The notes beneath the pieces are model-generated. The model ran no database searches, was not told where the DNA came from, and saw only the letters and a program-made list of their open reading frames with translations. From Nautilus pompilius (taxonomy: Eukaryota; Mollusca; Cephalopoda; Nautilida; Nautilidae), in NCBI GenBank assembly GCA_018389105.1, contig JACATO010000317.1, forward strand, positions 2,327,001 to 2,391,000: a stretch of DNA of 64,000 nucleotides, given 5' to 3'. A program made the position numbers and the translations under genes. Numbering within the stretch: the first letter of the stretch is position 1; each line of letters begins with the position of its first letter. Below, one piece after another: positions 14,701-27,700 of the stretch.

Positions 14701-17700
14701 GTTTGCCAAATCAAAGCCGATCCAAGTAATTTTGCTTGCTTGATTTTGGCTTTTAAAAAAAAAAAAGTTTTCTAGCAAAATTTTTGTATTTTCTTCTTTT
14801 TTTGATTCTCTGCCATATTGATTTGATAACTAAACATTCAGAAGCAATCAGTAGTGATCAACTTAATTGTTAATTTTGATAATTTTGCGTTGTGGGAAGG
14901 TTTTCTGAATTATTGTCAGATAAAATAGCTGCTTTAATATTAACTATGTCAACTAGCATGAAGTATAATCAGACATTACTAAAAATAAATAAATAAATAA
15001 ATAAACAAAAAACCATGACACGTTTAAAACTACAGACTAAAGGAGTTTCTAGTGTAACTGATAATTTCTAATACTTATGTTACGTCTTCTACAGTTCATA
15101 ATGTTCTAAGTAACAAAATAAAGTGTTACTCCCATTAAAGGGGTGCAAAGAAAAAAAATTTATGCAGCTGAAAAGAAAATTTGAAACTCCATTTTATGTT
15201 AACCACACACTTTAACAACTTGATATTTTGTGCATATGCAGTTTCCATGACAAGGAAGAACACAAGTTACCTGTATTCCTACTATTTAAGTTTGTTGGGG
15301 TTTTTATTAGCTTATGGTGATAGTAAAATTAAATTAAAAAAACTTTATCTCAATTGCAGAAAGAAAAATAGATTTTTTATTTAATATTATGTGGAATTTT
15401 GACAAATGTATACACTCATATATAATTAAATAACTTTAAATATGTTCATAGTAGTAAATTTTAAAGTGAGAAATAAATAAAGCTATTTATTGTTCTTCTC
15501 TATTTGGTAAAAAAAGGGGGGCAACCCTCCCTTTCTTTACAAATCCAACAACTTCCATATTTATGGTTTATATATTTCAAACATTCAGATAAATTTTTTT
15601 GTTATATAAAAGCTCTCTGAATGAGCATACACAATGTAAAAATCTTTATTTTCTTTTCTTCAACGATTATGCTGTGACCCATAGAATATTGCCTTCTAGT
15701 TTACTTTCCAAAAAAAAAGATGACTGCAAAATGTTATAGAATAGAAACTATGAAATCTACAGAATCTGGCTATGAGAGAAATTTACTTTAAAAAGAAAAT
15801 AACCTTAAGCAAGTAATTTTTACTAATGCTGCTACTAGTCGAAGTTAAACTTTGTAATATTTCATTTGGATTTTTCTTTATTGAAGAATTCTGACACACA
15901 TGCTGTGTCTGTTCACAGATTCTTTATCAGTTTTTAAAGAAATACAGACATTCTTAATATACTCAACTTTAATAGAACACATTTTGTGCCATCAAATATG
16001 TTATGGTATAAAGAAATTCTCAGCCAGAGGTTTTTAAATCCATTTTTTTCCTTCTTGTGTTTGGTTATTTTACTCTGGGGAATCATATAAGAATTTAGCA
16101 TTAATGTGTTGTACTTATTTGTGCATCTAGACATTCTCAACTCACTACCATTCTTCTACTTTTCTAAGTATTACAATTTAAGTTCTGCAACATTCTTAAT
16201 CAGTCTTTCTATTCTTGACAATTAATGAACTACACCAAAGTGGCAATCAATAATTTTCCCCAGAGCTTTATTAGCATGAGTTGGCCCATTAAATTATAGG
16301 ACACCTCTGCTTTGCATTGGTTTGTTGGTAGAAGAGCAGAAATATTTGGATTATTATTACAGTGGCTTTTGCTTATTAAATAACTTAAAACCATTTTTTT
16401 TTACTTAAATATTTGGCAAAGAGATACTTGATAGTATAAAAACTAAATTTGCACTGTTACATTAATAATTTATTAAACTTTAATTTTTTGCAGTATTTAC
16501 AGTCCACCTTTTTGTGAATCTCTAATTTATATTTGTTTCCCTTTTTTCCCTAAGCACCAATCCACAAAATGCCTACTAATGCTCTCCCTGTTGACTCAGT
16601 ACTATTTAAAATGCAAACTAATATGTGATAAAAGCAAAAACATTGTTCTTAACAGAGCTGAGTAGTGACCCATCCTTCCTTCTTAAATAATAAGGCAAAT
16701 ACCCAAAAGTACAATAACAGCCACCCAACAAACAGCTTATTTAGTTGTTTACAATATTTGTTAAATATGAGCCACTAGGACAAAGAAAACAGCTAAAAAA
16801 AACATATTTATTTCACAGTCCATACACTATAATTTGATTGAGAAACATTGTGAGTAACATGCCAGAAGGCAGTGTTCTTGGGTGCTGATTGATTAATAGC
16901 AATAAATTGAGACCAATAACATGGTTTCAGATTTGCATTTTCAACTGGGTGGGATTAAGGTCTGAAAATGGTCAACTGGATGGGTCTGTTTTATGAAAAC
17001 AAAATTTGGAAGAAAAAGTTTGAAGCTATTACTTTAGCGTGCTTTTGGATTGATTCCATGTTCACTTATCTCAGCTGTTTAAGTAAAGCAAAGACTGCCA
17101 TTTTTTAAAAATTTGCTTTTTTTTTTTTTACTTGAAAATAGTACTTATATTAGGCAACCTAGCCACCTGATTCTTTTCTCTACCTGAAACTGAGACGGAA
17201 GGATGGAAGAAAAAGTATCCAGGTCCTTGACTTAGATCAGAGCTGTAATTGATGTCAGAATGAATATTACTTTTCTTAAGACATTTGAAAATACCATGGA
17301 TAGTTTTCTGTCCTATCCATTTCAGTAGTAATCATCATTCCTGAAGTTATTGGCAGAATTTCAGAGATTCAGTTTATTAGTACCAAGTGTCTCCTGTGAC
17401 TGTTTATATGGATCTTTCTGTGCCCACACATGTTTTTGTTAACTATTGGCTGATGACCAATCAGTGTCAGTCATCCTGTCTAGTCATTTATATAGTAGAC
17501 AGGCACATGTCAGTTATGGTTTATAGCTAGCTGACAAAACATTACTTTGTATCAATATTTAGTACCTCTCATTGAACATAGATTTATGTTTAAAGAATTT
17601 TTCTGCACTTAATTAGACTTACAAATAAAAGATCTGGGTATATTCATATATATATCAGTACTTATACCAATTAGAAGGCTAAAACAATTTATTTGCATAC

Positions 17701-18731
17701 AGTAAAGGTAATATATAAATGCCAATTATACAAAAATAAAGAATCATCATCATCAGAATTCTGGCAACAGGTAGGTCCATGGCTCAGAGCCATAGGGAAC
17801 TGAACAGTTGAGGTGGTTTCCTGTTGCTTTCTTCAACAAATGCAGGTATGCAATGAGAGCCCTAGTGGGAAGAAAGTGGAGAGCCCAGTGGAAATCCATG
17901 TAGCTGGCTGGTGAGAAAGAGCAAGAAAAACAATGCCAGGGAGAAGAACCAAACTGAGCTGGTCCATGCAGAAAATATGATACATTATATATTGAATTAG
18001 TTAAATTGTAAGAGAAATATTTTAAATAAAATAATCCAGAAATAACATTTATTCTGTATACTACATCAAACTTTTTACAGGTGAACACACATTGTAATTA
18101 GATATATTTTCTATGTAGTTTATTTGAAGTGTAATATATAGCAAACTAATCTAAATATTGTGTTTTTATATATATTAGTTTTATTATACAATATTTTGGT
18201 GATAGAGTTTTGAGTATAAATGAAGTGAACGTGTGTAGCCATGTGTGTCCTCATTCAATCATAATTGGGACTCATTACACACTAAAGAAACTAAATGTTT
18301 CATAGGACTAATATTTCAAGGCTGTATATATAAAGAATTTTAATTACTTTTTGTTTAGTTTAGCTTAGTTGCTTTTTCTTTTATTTTTTTCAATGTAGGA
18401 ACCTGGGTAACATTTGGAGGCCAGATTTCTGATGAGGTAAGAATTATTCAGCATTGCTTTTGTATTTCTTTAATGAGCTAAAAATTACTAAAAACTAAGG
18501 TAAAAAAATAAACTTTAAATCTTTTTGTTTGAACACTTACTTTGAATCCTGTTTTTTGTTTTGTTTATCCATTTAATAGTAAATGGAACATATTTGCAAA
18601 AATCATACAAAGGTTTATGAGAAAAAAAAAAGAGAACAATAATACTATTCTAAAAATGTTGTGAGAAGTAAGTAATGTAAGAATAGTTATTGGGAAGTTG
18701 TGAGTCCACTCCCACCAATCACACACACACA

Positions 18732-18767
<36 letters not shown>

Positions 18768-21700
18768 ATCTATCTCTCTTGTGTAAGTGCATGTGACTAT
18801 TAAATCATTTGTGCTCTCAGAAAATAGAAATAAATAACAATTTGGAATTTGGTATACTGTACATGTGCACGTCAGTGTCCAGTCATAATGTATTATTTCT
18901 ACAAATGGTGTACTGTAGCATATGTATTTTTCATAAAAGGCTAATACTGTAGCTGCATGGGCAATACAAGCCAAATTGGATCAGATTGGTAGTAATTTTA
19001 ACAGTATATCTTTGTTGTCCATGTTTCCATCATTACAGTGTGATGACTCGGGGAATACCAAAGATTGGGAGTTCTTGAAATGGCCAAGGGAATAAAATAT
19101 ATACCATATAGACACTGAGTGCCATGATTAAATGCTTACTAATAAAATATTTAAACTTAAAAGAAAGGAGGACATTCAGTGAAATAAGTTTGAAAGTAAA
19201 CTTTGTTTATTTATGTAACTATACATTAATAAATTGATTTATTAGGTGAGTCCAAAATTATGATCACCATTATATATTTTTTCTTTTTTTTTAAAATATC
19301 ATTTTCAATTTTTGTGGAAAAAAAAACAGTTTTTAAAATTTTAACAAAACTATTGCAAATTTTATTTTTTTGACACAGCATTATAATTGAGAATGCAGCA
19401 TTTGTTTTCATTGAAAAATCATCTAGAAATAAATATTTATGGTAATTATTTTCCACTCAGTATTTTTCACTTCTAAACACTTGCAAAAAACTCATTATAT
19501 ATATATTGCAGAGTTAAACTGAAACATGTTTTGAAGATTTTTTTTTGGTACACTTCTTTGGTGAAACTTCTGAGATTAGTAAGATTTCATTTTATGATTT
19601 TATAATTCCTGCTTAAATTAGATTGCAAAACATCTTTGGTGTATAAAGCACGAGGGAACTATAGAGTTGGCTAAATCCTATCGATTGTGTATGATTGCCC
19701 CTAACATTAAATATCTGCTTATGACCAAATTACAAAGTTTGATACAGTTGTTGTAAATATCCAGTATACATTAAGAACCCTGGGAACAGATGGCCAAGTG
19801 TGTAGCATGCCATTTTACAGTGGCTGAGTGCCAGGGTTAGATCCATACTAATGGTATACTTTCTGTCTTGCTTTCTTTTCACTTTTCTGAATCAGTCTCT
19901 CATTATGGGTTTTCTCTGGGTACTTCAATCTCCCCCCAGCTAAACAGAAAGTGCTTTTAGGATTGTTATTAGGTCATTTGAAGTCAGAGTTGACAAGATA
20001 CCATTATTTTTAGGTTCTGTCCTCAGTGAGTAGTCAGTTCAATAGGGGATAAGGCAACAACAAGAACAACACATTAAGAACTGTACCTATTTTTTGATTG
20101 CTGAAATTATAAATTAAAGCGGCTGTAAGTACAATTTGAACCTGGATTTTATCTGATAATAATTTAGACCTTTTCGCAATGCAATGTTATGAAAACTCAA
20201 CATCATCAGTTGCAAACACTTAGCTACCAGAGCAGTATAGCAGGTAAACCTAAAGAAAAAAACACTATGTTAAAAATCTTAAATAAAACAAGAGTATTAG
20301 CTTTGGATCAGTTTTTGAAGATTGCAAACATTTAACCAGCTTCTGCTTGTAGGTATATAATAGTGAGTTTTTGTAGGATTTTGATGTGGGACAATTTTCT
20401 AAATTATTGGCAGATAAAAACTACATACAGATTGCATGCACTACTGCATTTATAAATTTTAAAAATTATTTTCTTGTGCAGTAGTCTTTGAAAATGAGGT
20501 TTAAGCATGTTTTGCTAAATAGCAGGTACTTGCTTTGTCATTTGTGTTCAATAACCTCCTTTAGCATAATTTCACAAGAGGAGTATTGCTATATAAAATG
20601 CAGTGCTAGTTGTCATGTTTTGATATTAAAGAATAAATATTACCTTTATTGTTTATTTACAGTTTATGAACCAATTTTATAGCTTTCCTTTCTGGAAATA
20701 TCTCACTGGAATAATCTTAAGCTTCTCTTGAAATACTGCAAACTTGTATTTCATTAATTTCATTTATTTAATTGTATTTTAGCTAAGGCTTTGTTTGACA
20801 AAATGATTCTATCTTTCATACATGCAACAGAGTTTTCCTATTTCACATATGGATAAAGTGTCAAATCTCAAGAAATCCTATGTGAAAATAATGAAATTAT
20901 ACAAAATCTGGAGGGTGCTTCCAATAATTATTTTCTTAAATGTTTAAAATTGAAAAAAAGGTCTTAGGTATTCTACATTTTTATTCATGAATTCAATTTT
21001 AGAAAGAAATAAAACAAATAAATGAGACATGCAATTTAATAAATGAATATTGATTGTACCAGTAGACAAGCTGAAAATGATGAAATAAGAATTATGTATA
21101 ATATTTATTATGTCCACTCTTCGTTCATGACTGCCTGAATATGTTTTAGGAGAATCTTGTAATTTTGAAATATCAATTGGAATGTTGTTCCATGCATCTA
21201 GAATATTAGTTCTTAACCTTTTTGGGGTCACGGACCCCTTTGAAAATTTGATGAGAGCCACGGATCCCCTCCCCAAAAGGGTCCTGTCCCCCCTTTAAGT
21301 GAGGAATAAAGGGCTTTGTCCCCCCCACCAAACAAATTTCTGGCTACACCAATGTCTGGAAATACTAACAATACTATAATAACTAGTTTGGAATGAAAAG
21401 CAATGATGCTAAGCTACCACTGGAAATAGCAAAATTTTTGCCTTAAAATACCATAACATGATGTAAGCAAAGCCAAGTATCCATGCTAGCAGGCTACGTT
21501 TCTGTTTATTCCTATCAATGGGAAATATTCAAGACATAACTGTCGATGATGATGGTTGTACATTATCTGGCCATGTACAGTATCACTCTACACTTGTTTG
21601 GAATGAAACCGTACCTTATTGGCATAATTCAACATAAAATTGAATTTTTAAAAAGAATTTTAAAGTAACAAGATGACATGAAGAAAAGGCGAATTTTATG

Positions 21701-24700
21701 CTCTCAGTTCACGGACCCCCTGAAGACCTTCCACACGCCTCTGGTTAAGAACCACTGATCTAGAAGGACTGCCCAGAGTTGATGCTTGGCTTTTGGCTGT
21801 TCTTTACTTTTTATTTTTTCTAAGTGGTCCCAAACTTGTTCAATAATATTAAAGTCAGGACATTTTGGAGGCCATTCCAATAAATCTAGCACTCCTTTTT
21901 GTGTCATATGTTTTGAGAACATTGGCAGTATGTTTTGGAGTTTTGTCATGTTGAAATATGAATACAGCTGGATATGGAAGGAATAGCATGGTGAATAAGA
22001 ATCTGCTTGTGTCTGACTGCATTCATATTTCTTTCTATTCTTACTAAATCTCTAACATCCCAAGAAACCTAAATCGAAACTTCACCTTGCTTTACTATAG
22101 CCTACAGACACATTTCTTATGCTCTTCTCCAATTCTTACATCATGCTTTCTCTTAAACCCCAAAATTTCAAACTATGATTTGTTTTATTGTTCTTGAGTC
22201 CAGTTTGTTGCTGAGTGGAATATTTCAGTCACCTAGCCTTATTCTCTTTACATGAAAAGGGTTTCTAGATTTCCATCCACCCTTTAAGCCCACTTTGTGC
22301 CATAGATCTTTGTACTGTAGAATTAAGGACCTGAAACTATGGATTTTGCCAGATCTTGTGCTTTAGCTCTTTGCTGAATTTCTTTTTGTCTCTCAGAGAA
22401 GTTATCTTCAGGTATTGTTAGTCTTTTTAGATGGATTTTTGGGTCATTCACATCTTTTTCCTATTAGAAATTGAACCAATATTTTACAATTTCTTGATAA
22501 TTTCAATAATGGTACATCTTGAAATTTTGGTTATACTACTAATTTTGTGTTGAGTTTTTTTATTATCCCATAGAGAAATATTATTTTACGTCTGTTAGTA
22601 ATTGATTTCTTTGCCATTTCTATTCATTTATTATTCTTAAAGGAAATAAAACAAGCATTAGTGTTTTTGCAAGGTTTCCCAAGACTTTTGCACAGTACTG
22701 TACATATTACTGACACTTTGTAAATGCAACAAAATCCACATTTGCAGAATAAATAGCAATAAAAATGTTTTATTAAGTTTATTACTATGTAACATTTGTG
22801 TTTAATCTTTATTCTCTTACAGTTGAGGGTTGAATCATGCAGCATATGCACACAAATCTTCCACTCAACTCCACTTAAATATTTCACTTCGTACTTGAAC
22901 ATGGGCAAGAACTCTTTTTATATGCGTATTACAGCATATACATATAAAGTAAACAATAAAACAACATTTAAAAAATAAGTTATCTCCATTGGTGTTGATT
23001 TCTGAAAAATTTTTAAATCCCTGATTTTCTCAATGAAAACAGCTGGTTTAAAACTTTCAGTCCTGTGGTAACCATAAAGAAAAAAAACCAGTACACTTGT
23101 ATTTAATAGATTGTCCTGGCTCTACCTGGGTTTTAAAATACTGAAAAGCTGTTTCTTTTTGTGTTTGGAGATTCAGATTTAAAAAAAATTCTTTTAATAT
23201 CATTATTTAGCTGATTACATACAAGTAAAGAATAGAATAATGGATCAGCCAACTTGGGCATAAACACTAAGTTCCAGCCTTACTTTCAGGTTGTGTGTTT
23301 GTGTGTGAACGAGACCATCTTCAAATTTTTATTCTGTTTATTACCTTTTTTTTTTTATATATAACTAAAAATTTTAGAAAAAAATATGCATGTTTATTTG
23401 CATATGAAAGGGTTAAAATACTAATTACTTTTTGCTTAAAATTACAAAATGTTAGTAATTTATTGTGAACTTTTTTAAAAAAACATTGCCCTGCACATTG
23501 TTTATCTTTTCCAATGTTCTGTTCAAAGTCAAGTTGCTGTTTAAGAAAAGAATTTTCTCTGTGTGCACAGTATGAAATTATTTCAATTTTTATTAGTGAT
23601 GTAAAAAAAAAAATATCTATACAGTATGTATTAAAATTTATTTAATATGAATTTTTAGCGTTAAAATACAAACAATATAGTATATTTTAAATTCAACCTT
23701 TGTCATCATCTCAAAATAGTAATTTTTCCACGTTCATTTTTTATTCTTCTACCTGTTGAATGTTTTGAGGAAATAATCTTAAATGGTGGTTGACATTTCT
23801 TTCTTGTCTGCCACTTTTTGTGAAGAAAATCAAATTTATTGTTATTTTTTGACTCGTTACTCACTTAAATGAAATCATTTTTATTTATTTTATTTTATTT
23901 AAGATAAGTCATTTTCCCTCTTGGCACTACCTGGTTTTCTCGTCTAGTCTTTGTGACTATGAGATTTCCATTAGCTACCCTGACTTGTCCACTGAAGTAA
24001 GATTTGAATAGTAGGGATGTGTAGATTATCAAAATGTCTAATTACTAATTAATCTGCTGATTAGTAAAATTCATAACAAATTTTAGCTTGTTCTTACTGG
24101 AAAGCTAGAAATGTATTTCTATACACAGACTATCATCATAAACAGAAAATAAATAGGTCCAAAAGACTTTCATTCTTTACCACTGAGACAGACGTGTACA
24201 TGAAGCTTCATGTGTTCAAATTTTATTCATTTGTCCAAGTTCTTAACAGTAAAAGTTTATTTGCTAATGAAAATAAGTAAAAATACCAGATTTATTACTT
24301 GGCTTACATAAACTTTGAGCATTTGTGATATATTTCAATATTCTGCCAATAAATAATTTGATGAAAGGAGAAAAAATACAGACATATGAACTGAAAAATA
24401 TTTAAAAGATGAAATCAAAGATAATCATTGCATTGAGTGTGCTATTATTAGAATATTCTCTTGCATTGGGTGAACTTTATGTATCAGCTATTTGTTACAA
24501 AAGTAGATCTGATACTGTTTTGATTATAGAATATGTATGTTTTGCATGTTCTATTGTAATCATGTAATCAACCAGTATAATATTAAAGTCTGCATGATAT
24601 AGAAAGCCTCTTCACTGTTTTTTGCCAAACTATTCATTCTTAGAAATATTATCTATGTTGATTGATCAGGAATTGCTAATTCAAGTAATTGTTTTTTTTT

Positions 24701-27700
24701 TTTTAAAAATATTAATAAGCTGAGTGATCAAGATGCCAATTCTTATACAGGAAAGCAAACTGCAGATCCTCAAGACCAAAACAGAAACACTGCTTTATAG
24801 AGAACAATACTGGGGAATATCTTAATTTTCCCTTATTACTGAGGCATGAAGATCCTTTGTTATTGTGGAACGTAAATACTCTCCACTTCAAAAAACTGGC
24901 ATAGGTCCATTTATGAACTTTTCCATCTTCCATAGACAGTGAATTGCTTTTTAGCACCAGTGAACATACATACAAGTTAACAAGAAACCACCTCAGTCCA
25001 GAAAGTGATGAAAAGTTAATGTTTCTACATTATAAATTAAAAGCTTTTGACTTTAGATATTAAGTTATATTTTTAACAAACTTTCATAATTATTTTCAAT
25101 TTTTAATCTGTGTTTGTAGACCAGCATTAGTTTCATTACTTTGGCTTTCACATGCTTACATGTTTATCTGGATTTGTTGATTAGTTGAACATCTAAATCT
25201 TTAAGCTTTTGGTTTTATATAGGAAATTTTAATAATATTTTTAACTGTCTTAAGAAGATCCATAAATGTGTTGAATTTTGAATCTATGTATGTACAACAA
25301 TATTGCTTTTAATATTTTGGCTTTTAAATTCACCTGGTAGTTATGTATTTATTGGGATCTGCATATACCTATATTGATTGATTAGCATTAATCTTTTGAA
25401 GATTTCAGTTTCCACTACAATTTTTTTTTTTTTTTTTTGTTAAAATTAACTTTCATAAATGTGTTGAATTTTGAATTGCATTTTTAGACCAGTATTACTT
25501 TTTGTTCTTTGTTTTTTCCCTTCATCTAGTTATGTGCAGGAGTGCCAATTCTGAGTTGGGAGGGAGCTCTAAGGAAGCATTTGCATCCTAAACAAATTTG
25601 CACTAAAATTTTTATGTACAGGGTGTTCCAAAAGTCTTGGGCACATTTGAAGTCCCCATATCTATTTAACTATGAATGGTAGTAAGATAAAAGTTGTGTC
25701 ATTTTAAAGCTAATTACATTAATTTTTTTGTAAGGCTATTGATTTTTTTTATTTCTTTTCAGATATTAAGATTTTTTTAGATTAAGATTTTTTAGTTAAT
25801 GGATAAATTGAGTGAGAAAGAGTCTGGTGACTTCATTTTCCAACAGGATGGAGCGCCACCACACTGGAGCCTCAGGGTTAGACAGTTTCTGAACATAAAA
25901 CTGCCAGACAGATGGATTGGAAGGTCTGGGCAGAATGATCACGATCTCATGTCCTGGTGGCCACCCAAATCTCCAGATCTCACACCATGCGATTTCTTTT
26001 TGTGGGGATTTGTGAAAGGATTGGTATATGTGCCCCCTATTCCCAGAGACGTGGATGAGCTGAAGGCACGAATAACAGAAGCTGTTTCAACCATTGACAA
26101 TGCAATGCTGGGACGCGTTTGGCAAGAATTGGACTATAGGCTTGATGTGTGTCGTGTGACCAATGGTGCTCACATTGAACATCTTTGAACATTCCATGTA
26201 AAAATTGAGATTACAAGCTTTCTGAATTTACCAGATGCGTTTTTATATCCTTAATAGTTTCCGAGATATTCATTGTCAAAATGTGCCCAAGACTTTTGGA
26301 ACACCCTGTATATAGACTATACATGAATGGTGGGGTGGTCATTGAATGATTGCTTAGGGTATTTATTGTTTTTGATTCCCCTGTCTCCATCCTTTAGCCA
26401 GACTGGTGCCTCTGATCTGTTGATCAGACTTGGTATAATATGGAAAACACATATAGGATCAGTATTCCAGTTCTTACTGATTAAAGAATGCAAGTTTTTC
26501 ATTTGCTGTTATAAAGCCTAATAGATGGCAAATCAATTAATTGACAAATGGCAGGTTATTGATTATATGCTGATTAATTGGTGCATCTTCATTGAATAGC
26601 TGGTTCTATGAAACATCGGCTGTTTGCAGTAGTCCTATACAGCCATATCAGAATTGCACCCAGATCATATAGAAGGAATCTCACACTTGCATTTTCTATT
26701 CATTACATTTCTCCTAAACATGCTTTAATCATCGATTTGGCATCACTTTCTCTTTTTATCCATTCTCAGTTATTTTCACATAAACATCATTTGGGATTAT
26801 TACGAGTAGTCATTCCCTCTTCAGGATATAAAGCAGCAGCAATTTTCCCCCCCTTTTTTTTGCCAAAACTTCCATTGTTTTCTTTCTGTGTCTTGTAGTT
26901 ATGATGAAAATTTGTATCCCAGCCATTTCAAAATAAAACAAATGTTTTAGTCGTGTATGCCTGTGTTGTAAAGATAGTTTGTGCAAATTTATCTAGTCCA
27001 TTTTTAGTGATTTGTGAAAATTCATCACTTTTTTCCATTAGGTGCATTAGTAATTCAAAAGACAGTCTGTTTGCCTTAAACTGGTTGTCATTCTGCATTA
27101 AACCATTAATTTATTTAACCAGCCACTTGATACATTAAATCAGTTGTACCCATGTTTGAAATACCTTGGTTTTTACCCCTGATTTAACTATTTTTCCTAT
27201 ATTAGAAATTCTTCAATTTCTCATTAAAAGTTTATTATCAATCTCTTTATGCTTTGGTTTTCTCTTCCAGGTATTTATTTCTTTGTTGACTGCAAAGTTA
27301 CTGATACCATTTTTGTGGTGTACACTTTTGCTGCTTTCTCTGATGCTAGTGGCGTTTTTCATAACTATCAATTTACATTTTACATTAGAGCTGAAATAGC
27401 ACATGCCTAGTATTCACATCTCAGGTGACTAGATGAAATTGGTACCAAATAATTGCATTACGAATACCAATGCTGTTATAAGGCAAAATGTAATTTTAAA
27501 GCTGTCAAGATCTCATTTGGTTAACAACTTAGAACTAACCTATGCTCTCTATATATGCAAATATTTCTTTTTGGTGGTGATAGAGAATTTATGTTGTTCA
27601 CTTTTTAATTCATTAAAACTGCAAGAATTAAATTCATAATTAATATAAGAATCGTTTAAAATCATTTCTGATAGATTTCCATGATATTCATCAAATATGA

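Larger units (their letters stand above)
8273..18398 (+). other. intron 2
   Basis: 10.1-kb intron. Contains a compound Tigger element (10828-11950), a LINE reverse-transcriptase relic (about 12950-13850), an AAAT microsatellite (14984-15004) and a SINE (17745-17970). Elsewhere AT-rich with poly-T tracts; no further coding exon recognised. Confidence 0.85.
24012..26590 (+). mobile_element. internally deleted hAT element
   Basis: 24012-24745 aligns by eye with 54505-55712 and 24750-25060 with about 57480-57780, so this is a shortened relative of the hAT relic at 54505. The segment about 24985-25050 still encodes the hAT C-terminal dimerisation motif [20 protein letters not shown]. Left end is near tagggatgtgtagatt (24012); a plausible right end, reversed agatgcaccaattaatcagc, lies near 26570-26590. 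I could not confirm a target duplication. A mariner-type element (25619-26308) is nested inside. Outer limits are approximate. Confidence 0.65.

Noticed and set aside
18687..18974. 95-residue open frame on the - strand with a run of RE repeats
   Set aside because: Generated by the AC/CT microsatellite; no host homology.
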